Below, piece by piece: positions 38,460-46,528 of a stretch of DNA of 64,000 bases. A model generated the notes under the pieces. The model was not told the origin of the DNA and did no database searches. It worked only from the letters and a program-made list of their open reading frames with translations. How positions within the stretch are numbered: position 1 is the stretch's first letter; each line of letters begins with the position of its first letter. The stretch comes from Anaerolineaceae bacterium (lineage in GTDB: Bacteria; Chloroflexota; Anaerolineae; Aggregatilineales; Phototrophicaceae): positions 186,001-250,000 of the forward strand of contig JAPPOB010000005.1 in assembly GCA_028818375.1 (NCBI GenBank). Direction: 5' to 3'. Both the position numbers and the translations under genes were made by a program.

Positions 38460-39370
38460 GCAAAGAGCGGATCGCGTGTGATAACCAGTTCCTTCATTTT
38501 ATTGTGATGGGAGTTTTTCATCATCACAGTTACTGCATGGAAACCGTAGCGCTGAATCAAGCCAACGATTTCGGGCGCATTGTCGTAGGTCATCAGGAAA
38601 TTGGCGCCCGTTCGCTTAAGGATATTGAAAAGATGACTGTGGTCGATGTGATTGTGCGAATAAAGGCGTACGCCAGCCCGCTTGCCCCCGGCAGTATAGG
38701 GGGGGTCAACAAAGACAGCAGCCTGATTGCCCCATTTTTGTAGCATCGGTTCCAACAACTTCATCCCGTCATCTTCAAAAAACTCTATACGATGCGCATG
38801 ACTCGCGATCTTGCGCAAGCGGTTCGCAAGCGTCTCGGGATACCAACGAGACGCTATCCCCTTTCCGTTTTCGCCATGTCTGATCAACGATGCCCCTGGC
38901 GCCAGGATTCCCGAATTTCTGGTCCGGTTCAGGACCAAGGTCCGAAATCCATGTTCTGCCAGGTTCTGCGGCGACTCGCTCACAAGCTTGTCGACTGTTT
39001 CGCGAGTGAGCGCGAATTCCAGAACCATGTCGGCCAGGGTTGCCTTGTGGTTCAAGGCTGCTTTCCAGAAAGCGGCAACATCCTGATCAATTTCGATCAT
39101 CAAAGCCCGCTCAACCAACTCTTCCATGACTGCGGTAAGCGAAACAATGCCCCCTCCGGCAAATGGCTCAATCAGCGTTTGTGCGCCGGAGCCAGCCAGC
39201 CATTTGCGAATGTGGGGAACGAGCCAGGTTTTGCCGCCCGGATATCGCAAGGGACTTCTCTGCGGCACCGAGGCAACATTGACCGCCGGCAAGGCAGACA
39301 CGGGAAAGGAGAGTGTCTGCAAATCCGAAAATGCCGGGAGTGATTGTTGGGTCATGCTGCCAGTATCCAT
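38456..39370 (-). CDS. D12-class N6-adenine DNA methyltransferase (Dam-like)
   Basis: 304 aa from ATG 39370, which has GAAAGG upstream; a TTG at 39451 is less likely. Motifs: LRYPGGK at 41-47, FAGGG at 70-74 (SAM binding) and catalytic DPPY at 222-225. The D12 class methylates adenine N6. Coupled by ATGA to the NotI-family endonuclease, it would protect the host from that nuclease. An adenine methylase as partner of a NotI-like nuclease implies an adenine in the recognised sequence. AT-richer composition marks the pair as a probable insertion. The 220-bp divergent gap (39371-39590) to the next gene is AT-rich but holds no clear C-box. Confidence 0.92.
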   Translation of the reverse strand: MDTGSMTQQSLPAFSDLQTLSFPVSALPAVNVASVPQRSPLRYPGGKTWLVPHIRKWLAGSGAQTLIEPFAGGGIVSLTAVMEELVERALMIEIDQDVAAFWKAALNHKATLADMVLEFALTRETVDKLVSESPQNLAEHGFRTLVLNRTRNSGILAPGASLIRHGENGKGIASRWYPETLANRLRKIASHAHRIEFFEDDGMKLLEPMLQKWGNQAAVFVDPPYTAGGKRAGVRLYSHNHIDHSHLFNILKRTGANFLMTYDNAPEIVGLIQRYGFHAVTVMMKNSHHNKMKELVITRDPLFA

Positions 39371-39590
39371 ATGTGCTTGCCTTTCCCTTGCAAGGCAGGA
39401 GAGGAATGTCGGGCGGAGGGATTTGAGCAGCACATATATGCGTGCCTGCAACTATTCGCTACCAGGAGCATATACCGATTATTTTCTGAGGGCAAAAGGT
39501 TTGGGGTTCGGGTCCTGGACCTGATGTCTTGCGCATCTGGCGTTCAGGCGCAAGACTCTCAGGTCCCGGCTGTCAAAAAGGGGGCACGAC

Positions 39591-40475
39591 ATGCGACTGG
39601 GGATGTGCAGCGCCTTCCTGCCGGAAAACATCAACGACTTCACACCGCAGCTTTGCCGCCGCGTGCGCGACCTTGGCTTCAGCGGCGTGTTCGTCCGCAC
39701 CCGCCAGAACGACCCGCACACGACCACGCGGGCGGAGGCGCAACGATTCCGCGACCTGCTGGCCGACGAGAACCTGCGCCTCTTCCAGGGCACTGGCTAC
39801 TGGCAGAACCTCGTCACCGACGACGAGCACCGACGGCGCGAAGCCGTGCGCACATTGCAGGCCGCCCTGCGTCTGGCCGGCTGGCTCGGCGCGCGCGGCA
39901 TCGACACCGGCCCCGGCTCCATGAGTCCCCATGGCCCCTGGGCGCCGCATCCCGACAACTGGACGCCCCTCGCCCGCCGCCAGCTGATCCGCAGCCTGCG
40001 CGAGGCCGCGCCCGCCGCCGAAGACGCCGGCGTCTACCTCAGCGTCGAATGCCACCAGACCGTCACTCTCGAATCGCCGGAAGTCGCCCTGGAGGTGATA
40101 AACGCCGTCGACTCGCCCTGGGTGCGCATCGATTACGACTCGGCCAACTGGCTTGACATGCGCAGTGCGTGGGACAGCAGCAGCGCCCTCAACCACCATT
40201 TTGACCTGCTGGGCGAGCACATCGTCAGTTGCCACGCCAAGGACGTTTTCGTCGAACCGCGCCTGGTGATTCACGTCAGCGACGGCTGCGCCGGCCGCGG
40301 TCTGGTCGATTTCCGCACGCTCTGCCGCCGCATGCACGAGCTGTCGCCGGATTACCCGGTCATCATCGAGGGCGCAGAGACCGAAGACCTGCCCGAAGTC
40401 AGCGCCTTCTTCCACGGCATAGCCGCGGAACTGGATCTGCCCCTGCTCGACGCCGACGAAGAGGCGCCGGCATGA
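39591..40475 (+). CDS. Sugar phosphate isomerase/epimerase (AP-endonuclease-2 TIM barrel)
   Basis: 294 aa. It shows the xylose-isomerase-like TIM barrel pattern: LGMCSAFLPENIND start, ARGIDTGPGS, AGVYLSVECHQTV with a metal-ligand Glu, WVRIDYDSANWLD, IVSCHAKDVF and a terminal VIIEGAE. The family includes inosose dehydratases, tagatose/allulose epimerases and hydroxypyruvate isomerases, so the exact reaction is open. An AAGGGGG ribosome site precedes the ATG. The stop overlaps the SDR gene start as ATGA. Divergent from the restriction-modification operon. Confidence 0.85.
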   Translation: MRLGMCSAFLPENINDFTPQLCRRVRDLGFSGVFVRTRQNDPHTTTRAEAQRFRDLLADENLRLFQGTGYWQNLVTDDEHRRREAVRTLQAALRLAGWLGARGIDTGPGSMSPHGPWAPHPDNWTPLARRQLIRSLREAAPAAEDAGVYLSVECHQTVTLESPEVALEVINAVDSPWVRIDYDSANWLDMRSAWDSSSALNHHFDLLGEHIVSCHAKDVFVEPRLVIHVSDGCAGRGLVDFRTLCRRMHELSPDYPVIIEGAETEDLPEVSAFFHGIAAELDLPLLDADEEAPA

Positions 40476-41227
40476 GCGAGCTGCGCTTCGCGGCGCCCGT
40501 CGAAGGCCGCGTCGCCCTCGTCACCGGCGGCGCGCGCGGCATCGGCCGCGCCACGGCCCTGCGCATCGCCCGCGAGGGACGCGACGTCGCCCTGCTGGAC
40601 CTGCTGGGCGACGAAGGCGCCGAAACTGTCGCCGCCATCGAGGCCCTGGGTCAGCGCGCCATCACCCTGCGCGCCGACGTGACGGACGAGGCCGCCGTAC
40701 ACGAGGCCGTGGCGCAGACCGTCGCGCAGTTGGGCCGCCTCGACATCCTCGTCTGCTGCGCCGGCGTGCTGGGCGCGGAAGTGCCCTTCATGGAACAGAC
40801 GGCGGCCGATTTCGACCGCGTCATGCGCATCAACGTCTACGGCGTGTTTTACGCGCATCAGGCCGCCGTGCCGCACATGCTGGAGCGCGGCTGGGGCCGC
40901 TGCGTGACCATCACCTCGGGCGCGCGCATGGGCGGCACGCACGTCGTGCCCTATTCCTGCTCCAAGGGCGCCGTCTGGTCGATGGTGCGGGCCCTGGGAA
41001 ACGCCTGGCCGCGGCAGAACGTTTTCGTCAACGGTGTGGAACCGGGTCGCGCCCTGACCGACATGGTCGTGCCGCGCTTCTCGCAGGAGTTTCTGGACGA
41101 TCCGCCGACCGCCATCGGCCGTTACTCCGACGCCGAAGAAGTCGCGGAGGTGATTGAGTTCCTCTGCTCCGAGCGCAACACCTATACCACGGGCTCGGTC
41201 TGGAGCGTCAAGGGTCAGAGCGGGTAG
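40472..41227 (+). CDS. SDR-family NAD(P)-dependent oxidoreductase
   Basis: 251 aa, classical SDR length, from ATG 40472 overlapping the isomerase stop. The cofactor motif is TGGARGIG (18-25), the structural motif is CCAG in place of NNAG (95-98), and the catalytic Ser149 and Tyr161-x3-Lys165 (PYSCSKGA) are intact. It would oxidise or reduce a sugar or polyol hydroxyl in partnership with the upstream isomerase/epimerase. The replacement of NNAG by CCAG is mildly unusual. It converges on another isomerase gene after 34 bp. Confidence 0.9.
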   Translation: MSELRFAAPVEGRVALVTGGARGIGRATALRIAREGRDVALLDLLGDEGAETVAAIEALGQRAITLRADVTDEAAVHEAVAQTVAQLGRLDILVCCAGVLGAEVPFMEQTAADFDRVMRINVYGVFYAHQAAVPHMLERGWGRCVTITSGARMGGTHVVPYSCSKGAVWSMVRALGNAWPRQNVFVNGVEPGRALTDMVVPRFSQEFLDDPPTAIGRYSDAEEVAEVIEFLCSERNTYTTGSVWSVKGQSG

Positions 41228-41261
41228 GGGCCCTTTTCGCGCCCTGCAGCGTGAGCCCTCT

Positions 41262-42134
41262 TTACCCGTACCACTCCATGAAGCGACCCACCGAGGCGCG
41301 GAAGCCGTCCTCGAAGGTCCCGCCTGACGGACGGTAGACGCTCTCCAGCGACACGACGCCCTCGTAGCCGTCGCGCCGCAGCGCCGCGGCGATCGTCGGC
41401 AGGCGCGGCCCGATGTCGCCATGGCCGAAGGGCACGAAGTCCGCGCGCGCATGGGCGATGTTGACGATCACGTCCTTGATGTGCAGGTGACCCAGCAGGC
41501 TGCCGTCGGGCCCCTGCAGCGCCTCGTAGGCGTCGGGCCAGGCGGGCTCGTTGCAGTAAAGCCCGTTGCCGGGGTCCCAGAGCAGCTTCAGACGCGTCGT
41601 GCCCAGTTCCCCGATCAGTTTGCGCGCCAGCCAGGCGGAGGTGATCATGGCGTTGTTGCCATTCTCGACCACCAGGTTGGCGTCCATGGCTTCAGCGATT
41701 TCGATGGCCGGCGCCATCAGATGCAGCAGCCTGTCCCAGGCGCCGGCGGTGATGATCCACTCGTCGGCGCCGTTGGCGCCGAAGAGGATCATCTCCTTGC
41801 GGAAGCTCATCACGCGCACCAGCGGGCAGTGCAGCGCCTGCGCGAAGTCGATGCAGCGCCGCAACGCGTCCAGCTGCTGCCGGTATACGCTGGAATCGCG
41901 CTCCAGCTCGCCCGTGACCAGACCGGCAAAAATGTGGCGCGAGATGCAGGGGACTTTCAGCCCGTGCGCCTGCAGCAGGTCCTGCAAGCGCCCCGTCTGC
42001 GCGTCGTTGAGGTCGCCGACTTCAAGATCGTCGATGTACTGCAACTCGGCGTATTCCAGGTCGAATTCGTTCATCACCGAGAAGGCATGCTCCGGGTTGC
42101 GGCTGATGCCGTCCGTGATCACCCCGAGCTTCAT
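41262..42134 (-). CDS. Sugar phosphate isomerase/epimerase (TIM barrel)
   Basis: 290 aa. Family landmarks: MKLGVITDGISR, PCISRHIFAGL, VRVMSFRKEM, ANLVVENGNNAM with a metal-binding Glu, LKLLWDPGNGLY, HLHIKDVI and GVVSLESVY. It belongs to the same broad family as the 39591 product but is clearly different in sequence. The start overlaps the stop of the upstream HIBADH-like gene as ATGA, so isomerase and dehydrogenase are probably co-translated. The substrate is a sugar or sugar acid derivative, not identified. Confidence 0.86.
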   Translation of the reverse strand: MKLGVITDGISRNPEHAFSVMNEFDLEYAELQYIDDLEVGDLNDAQTGRLQDLLQAHGLKVPCISRHIFAGLVTGELERDSSVYRQQLDALRRCIDFAQALHCPLVRVMSFRKEMILFGANGADEWIITAGAWDRLLHLMAPAIEIAEAMDANLVVENGNNAMITSAWLARKLIGELGTTRLKLLWDPGNGLYCNEPAWPDAYEALQGPDGSLLGHLHIKDVIVNIAHARADFVPFGHGDIGPRLPTIAAALRRDGYEGVVSLESVYRPSGGTFEDGFRASVGRFMEWYG

Positions 42135-43030
42135 CGCTGCACCTCCACGCCGGAAATCGACTCGAGTATCTTGACCACGCTGGTGTTGCCCTCCCCGGGG
42201 AAGCGGCTGATGCCGGCCTTGAACAGTTCCCAGGCGGCGGCGGTGGCGAAAAGCGGCGCGCCCGTCTCGCGCCCGAGGGCCATGGAGATGCCAAGGTCCT
42301 TGGTCATCGTCCCGATTTGGCTACCGGTATCGACGAAGCGACGCTCCAGCACCAGCTCAGCGTTTTCCCGGTAGAAGGGAGAGCTGCCCGCGGCGGTGTT
42401 CCTGATAACGTCGAAGAGGACCTGCCCCGGGACGTCCGCGCTGGCGCCCAGGGCCAGCGACTCGAAGATGGCGACAAAGGTGAGCCCGATGAAGGACTGC
42501 AGGCAGGCCTTCACCGTCTGCCCCATGCCCGGCTCCTCGCCGACGTGGAAAATCTTCTCGCCCACGGCCGCCAGCACGTCCTGCTGCGCGGCGAACACGT
42601 CACCGGCGGCGGCGGCCATCAGGGTCAGCGTGCCGCCCTCCGCGCCGGAGCGTCCGCCGCTGACCGGGCAGTCAATCAGACCCAGGCCGCTACCCTCCAA
42701 CAGCAGCGCCGCCTGGCGCATCTCGCGCGGTTCGATGGTCGCGGTGACGATGATCGTCCCGCCCGGCGCCATACCCGTCAGCAGGCCATCCTCGCCCTGC
42801 AGCAGATCCATCACCTGCTGCCCGTTCATCACCATAATGAAGACCGTATCCGAGACGCGTCCGACATTCGCGGCGCCGGCGGCGCTTTTTCCGCCCGCCT
42901 CTTCCAGCATAGACATGCGCTCCGGCCGCAGGTCCAGGCCCGTCAGCGGAAAGCCGGCCGCCAGCAGGTTGCGCGCCATGCCCATGCCCATGTCACCCAG
43001 ACCGATGAAGCCCAACTGTTTCGTCACCAT
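42131..43030 (-). CDS. 3-hydroxyisobutyrate dehydrogenase-family beta-hydroxyacid dehydrogenase, copy 1
   Basis: 299 aa. NAD(P)-binding GLGDMG is near the N-terminus, substrate motif DCPVSGGRSGAE near residue 120, and the catalytic-lysine region GMGQTVKACLQ near 170. The family (HIBADH, tartronate semialdehyde reductase, L-threonate dehydrogenase) oxidises beta-hydroxy acids. No clear ribosome site is visible before ATG 43030, but a promoter-like element lies about 45-72 bp upstream and recurs upstream of copy 3. Coupled to the isomerase gene 41262-42134. Three members lie in series between 42131 and 45193. Confidence 0.9.
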   Translation of the reverse strand: MVTKQLGFIGLGDMGMGMARNLLAAGFPLTGLDLRPERMSMLEEAGGKSAAGAANVGRVSDTVFIMVMNGQQVMDLLQGEDGLLTGMAPGGTIIVTATIEPREMRQAALLLEGSGLGLIDCPVSGGRSGAEGGTLTLMAAAAGDVFAAQQDVLAAVGEKIFHVGEEPGMGQTVKACLQSFIGLTFVAIFESLALGASADVPGQVLFDVIRNTAAGSSPFYRENAELVLERRFVDTGSQIGTMTKDLGISMALGRETGAPLFATAAAWELFKAGISRFPGEGNTSVVKILESISGVEVQR

Positions 43031-43073
43031 AAATCATAGTCCGTTTGTCAAAAGGAGAAAGGAACCCGCGCGA

Positions 43074-43102
43074 ACTATCCTGCATCCGGCTACCTGGCGC
43101 AA
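43074..43102 (-). promoter_or_regulatory. Sigma70-like promoter upstream of HIBADH copy 1
   Basis: On the minus strand, TTGCGC and GATAGT are separated by 17 bp, about 44 bp before the start codon. The element aligns with TTGTGC-17-GATAGT upstream of copy 3 at 45243-45271, and the identity runs beyond the boxes (ATGCAGGATAGTTC in both). Confidence 0.55.
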
Positions 43103-43143
43103 GGAACTGCGGGGAACGACCGCGATTCAGTTTATGTTGAATT

Positions 43144-43203
43144 GCCCTCACCCCCAGGCACCTTACCCGCTCAGTCGCGGGAGCCCTTCCCTCAGGGAGA
43201 GGG
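43144..43203. repeat. Family A repeat, copy 2 (inverted relative to copy 1)
   Basis: Read on the minus strand it begins CCCTCTCCCTGAGGGAAGGG and continues CTCCCGCG-CTGAGC as in 14001-14059, ending in GGGTGAGGGC. It lies between HIBADH copies 1 and 2. Confidence 0.75.
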
Positions 43204-43272
43204 AGAGCATCTGTGGGAGTGCGCGGTTGAGCGGGAAAAGGACCGACGCCTGCACCGGGCCTCCCAGGCCAG

Positions 43273-44151
43273 TCACCCCTCCAGCAACTTGATTAGACTC
43301 TGCTTGTCTTCATCGGGGAAGCGTTCCGCGGCGGCTTTCACCAGTTCGAACGTTGCGTCGGTTACCCTGAGCGACGCGCCGGTCTCCCGCCCCGTTTGCA
43401 GGCACAGGTCGAGGTCCTTGGCCGTGTAGCGGATCTGGTTGTCCGTGCCGCTGAAGCGCCGCGACAGGACGTGGTCCGCCAGTTCGCGAAAGTGGCCCGC
43501 CCCGTCGTCCTCGCCTCCGCCGCCGAAGACTTCACGCAGCGCCGCGTCGGAAACCCTGGCGCGCCTGGCCAGAGACAGCGCCTCCATCAGCCCTGCGCTG
43601 TTGACCGCGTAATGGAGCAGCGAAGCCAGCTTCAGCGCCTGTCCCTGACCCGCCTGCTCGCCGACATGCAGCAGGTGGCCGCCCATCGCTGCCAGCACGT
43701 CCCGCTGCGCGTCAATGTCCGCCGCGGGCCCGGCTGCGTAAAGCCCCAGCGCGCCGGCTTCGGCGACGCGCCGCCCGCCGCTGACCGGGCAATCCAGCCA
43801 GCGCAGGCCCTTCGCCTCCAGCGACGTCGCCGCCCTGCGCATCACGGCCGGCCCGACGGTCGCGCAGACGATGACCGTCCCGCCCGGCCGCATCCCCGCC
43901 AGAAGACCGTCGGCGCCCTGTAGCACGTCCAGCAGTTGCCCGGCATCGAAGGGCATCAGGACCGCGACGTCGGATGCGCGCCCGATGTCGGCCGGGCTGT
44001 CAGCGACCGCGCCACCGGCCTGCGCCAGCATGGCCCCGCGTTCCCTGCGCAGGTCCAGCCCCACCAGCGGGAAGCCGGCCGCCAGCAGGTTGCGCGCCAT
44101 GCCCATGCCCATCTCGCCAAGGCCGATGAGACCCACACGTTTCTGGATCAT
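43273..44151 (-). CDS. 3-hydroxyisobutyrate dehydrogenase-family protein, copy 2
   Basis: 292 aa. It opens with VGLIGLGEMGMGMARNLLAAGFPLVGLDL, has DCPVSGGRRVAEAG in the substrate region and GQGQALKLASLL with the expected catalytic Lys. It is the most diverged of the three neighbours, with altered residues after the lysine. A GGAAAGAG ribosome site precedes the ATG. Beta-hydroxy acid oxidation with NAD(P) is the family activity; the substrate is unknown. Spacing of 112 bp to copy 3 and 242 bp to copy 1 suggests separate transcription units or leaky readthrough. Confidence 0.9.
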   Translation of the reverse strand: MIQKRVGLIGLGEMGMGMARNLLAAGFPLVGLDLRRERGAMLAQAGGAVADSPADIGRASDVAVLMPFDAGQLLDVLQGADGLLAGMRPGGTVIVCATVGPAVMRRAATSLEAKGLRWLDCPVSGGRRVAEAGALGLYAAGPAADIDAQRDVLAAMGGHLLHVGEQAGQGQALKLASLLHYAVNSAGLMEALSLARRARVSDAALREVFGGGGEDDGAGHFRELADHVLSRRFSGTDNQIRYTAKDLDLCLQTGRETGASLRVTDATFELVKAAAERFPDEDKQSLIKLLEG

Positions 44152-44263
44152 TGCACTCTTTCCATTATCCGATGGTTCAGGTCTGTCATGTGATTTGACG
44201 CCCGGGAAAAGTCCCTCCGGGTTCCTTCTGACCAGGGCAGCGGGATTCAGGACGAGGGTCTCA

Positions 44264-45193
44264 CTAGCCGAAGTCCGGCATCGGCGACTGCCGCTCCACC
44301 GTCACGCCGGTGACCGCCTCCAGCATCTTGATCACGCTCTGCTTGTCCTCGTCCGGGTATCGCGCGAAGCCCGCCTTGATCAGTTCATGGGCCGCAGTGG
44401 TGGTGAAGAGCGGCGCGCCACATTCGTGCCCCATGGCCACGCTGATGCCGACGTCCTTGGCCGTCACGCTGATCTGGCTGCCGGTGTCGACGAAGTCGCG
44501 CGCGAAGACGGCGTCGACCAGCTTGCGGAAGAAGCCGGTCTCACCCGCCTGGATGGCGCTGCGGCGAAAAACGTCATGCAAAATGTCGCCGGGGATGCCG
44601 GCGCCGGCGCCGAGGGCCAGGGCCTCCAGCATGGCAATCGAACTGGTGTACATGAAGGCCTGCAGCGCCGCCTTGGTCGTTTGGCCCATGCCCGGCTCCT
44701 CGCCGACGTGCTGCACCGTGTGCGCCAGGGTGTCCAGCACATCGCGCTGCGCCATGAGGTCCTCGCCGGCAGCGCCGACCATCAATGCCAGCTGGCCGGT
44801 CGGCGCCGTCGTGCGCCCGCCGCTGACCGCGCAGTCCATGGCGCGCAGGCCCTTCTGCGCCAGCACGGCCGCCGCCGCGCGCACCTCGCGCGGCTCGATG
44901 GTCGAGGTGATGATGACCGTCCCGCCCGATGCCATGCCCGCGGCCAGGCCGTCGTCACCCTGCAGCGACTCCAGCACCTGCCGGCCGTTGAAGACCATCA
45001 CGATGACGGTGTCGGCTGCCTGCCCGACCGCTTTCGGGCTCGCCGCGCCGGTTCCGCCTTCCGCTTCCAGCAGCGTCGCCCGTTCCGGCCTGACGTCGCA
45101 ACCCGTCACCGGATAGCCCGCCGTCAGCAGGCAACGCGCCATCGCCAAGCCCATATCTCCCAGCCCGATTACACCCAGTCGTTTGCTCGCCAT
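44264..45193 (-). CDS. 3-hydroxyisobutyrate dehydrogenase-family protein, copy 3
   Basis: 309 aa. Motifs: LGVIGLGDMGLAMARCLLTAGYPVTG, DCAVSGGRTTAPTG (Ala in place of Pro in the usual CPVSGG) and GMGQTTKAALQAFMYTS with the catalytic Lys. It aligns with copy 1 more closely than with copy 2 around the substrate and lysine regions. It is preceded by a promoter-like element that it shares with copy 1. Likely role: NAD(P)-dependent beta-hydroxy acid dehydrogenase in sugar-acid breakdown. Confidence 0.9.
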   Translation of the reverse strand: MASKRLGVIGLGDMGLAMARCLLTAGYPVTGCDVRPERATLLEAEGGTGAASPKAVGQAADTVIVMVFNGRQVLESLQGDDGLAAGMASGGTVIITSTIEPREVRAAAAVLAQKGLRAMDCAVSGGRTTAPTGQLALMVGAAGEDLMAQRDVLDTLAHTVQHVGEEPGMGQTTKAALQAFMYTSSIAMLEALALGAGAGIPGDILHDVFRRSAIQAGETGFFRKLVDAVFARDFVDTGSQISVTAKDVGISVAMGHECGAPLFTTTAAHELIKAGFARYPDEDKQSVIKMLEAVTGVTVERQSPMPDFG

Positions 45194-45242
45194 ATGACCC
45201 TTCTCTTTTCCCTGGCTGAAGTCTTGCGCTCAATTTGAATGA

Positions 45243-45271
45243 ACTATCCTGCATTCACGCGCGGGGCACAA
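45243..45271 (-). promoter_or_regulatory. Sigma70-like promoter upstream of HIBADH copy 3
   Basis: On the minus strand, TTGTGC-17-GATAGT, about 50 bp before the start codon at 45193. It matches the element before copy 1 over the boxes and flanking bases. Confidence 0.55.
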
Positions 45272-45297
45272 GGAATTGCAATCATCGGGAGCAAGGC

Positions 45298-45318
45298 GGG
45301 CGACATGATATGTCGCCC
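45298..45318. repeat. Family B palindrome (GGGCGACAT/ATGTCGCCC)
   Basis: A perfect 9-bp inverted repeat with GAT loop, arms identical to 35609-35629. It is followed by GCAGGGGCGATTTA and a stretch rich in CCCCGG like that at 35580-35605. It lies in the divergent gap between HIBADH copy 3 and the amidohydrolase gene (45194-45480, 287 bp). Confidence 0.75.
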
Positions 45319-45480
45319 TTACACCATCCGCCGCAGGGGCGATTTACCGAACTCGTCACTCCCGGCATGATGCGTGGTCGCGGCCCCGGCTGCCCCTGCG
45401 GGATGCTATCCCGCGGGATGCTTCGGGCAGGGTCCCTCGCTATACTCGCGGCACACGACCATGACAGGACAGGATGCCCC

Positions 45481-46443
45481 ATGTACCTCGGTCTGGAGAT
45501 CATCGACTTTCACGTCCACTTCCCCACGCGCAAACCCATGTTCGGCGGCCCGCACGGCCCGGGACCGAACCGGCGCAGCGAATACGTTGAACGGCGGGGC
45601 GAACGACGCGCGAAAATCGCCCGGGAACTGGCCATGGACTACAACCGGCACTGGCGTCTGACCTGGGGTTTCGACCCGCCGGAGAGCGACCCGCCCGACG
45701 ATGAGACCCAGGCCGACCGCTGGGCCGCCGAACTTGAGCGCTACGGCCTGCGCGCCGTCGGTTTCGTCACCGGCGGCGGCAATGACCACCTGGCCGGCAT
45801 CGTCGCGCGCCACCCGGCCAGGTTCGTCGGCTTCGCCCACAACTACCTCTTCGGAGAGGACGCGGCGCAGGAAGTGAAGCGCGGCGTCGAGGAGCTTGGT
45901 CTGCGCGGCTACAAGCTGCTGGCCCCGGCGCTGGACCGGCCCATCGAGGATGAGGCCGGTTACCCCGTCTGGGAGATGTGCGGCGAGCTGGATATCCCGG
46001 TGCTGGTGCACTTCGGCATCCTCGGCAGCGGCGGCGGCGTCCCCTGGCACGAGAACATCAATCCGCTCAAGCTTTACACCGTCGCCCGCGATTTCCCGGA
46101 GGTCACCTTCGTCATTCCCCACTTCGGCTGCGCCTGGATCCGCGAGACGCTGCAGCTCTGCTGGGCCTGCGGCAACGTCTGCATCGATACCTCCGGCTCC
46201 AACCAGTGGGTGCGCTGGGTCGATGGCGAATGGAATACGAAGAAGCTTTTTCGCAAGTACGTGGAGACCATCGGCGCCGAGCGCATCATCTTCGGCAGCG
46301 ACTCCAGCTACTTCCCGCGCGGCTTCGCCATCCGCTACCTGCAGGACCAGATCCGCGACTGCCGCGAACTGGGCCTCACCGACGAGCAGTTGCGCGCCAT
46401 CTTCAGCGCGAACGCTGCGCGCCTGTTGAAGCTGGGCAACTAG
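45481..46443 (+). CDS. Amidohydrolase-2-family metal-dependent hydrolase
   Basis: 320 aa from ATG 45481 (AGGA upstream); the open frame extends back to 45235 through repeat sequence and that part is not believed. The N-terminal HxH metal motif is IDFHVHFP (His11, His13). Later metal or catalytic sites are VLVHFGI, IPHFGCAWI and FGSDSSYFPRG (Asp). The family covers decarboxylases and lactonases such as 2-pyrone-4,6-dicarboxylate lactonase and ACMS decarboxylase; which one applies here is unclear. It is 85 bp upstream of the second sugar ABC transporter and may feed the same pathway. Confidence 0.85.
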   Translation: MYLGLEIIDFHVHFPTRKPMFGGPHGPGPNRRSEYVERRGERRAKIARELAMDYNRHWRLTWGFDPPESDPPDDETQADRWAAELERYGLRAVGFVTGGGNDHLAGIVARHPARFVGFAHNYLFGEDAAQEVKRGVEELGLRGYKLLAPALDRPIEDEAGYPVWEMCGELDIPVLVHFGILGSGGGVPWHENINPLKLYTVARDFPEVTFVIPHFGCAWIRETLQLCWACGNVCIDTSGSNQWVRWVDGEWNTKKLFRKYVETIGAERIIFGSDSSYFPRGFAIRYLQDQIRDCRELGLTDEQLRAIFSANAARLLKLGN

Positions 46444-46528
46444 CCGGCGTTTGCCGGGACCTGCCGCAGACGCTAGAATCGCCTTCGACAGCGTGTTTTT
46501 CCGTAACGCAGGAAACAGGAGACGAATG

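Noticed and set aside
39371..39590. Controller (C-protein) gene or C-box for the restriction-modification pair
   Set aside because: The divergent gap has no small HTH open frame and no clear paired GACT/AGTC boxes.
45235..45480. N-terminal extension of the amidohydrolase
   Set aside because: The extension translates the family B palindrome region; ATG 45481 begins at the conserved strand leading to the HxH motif.
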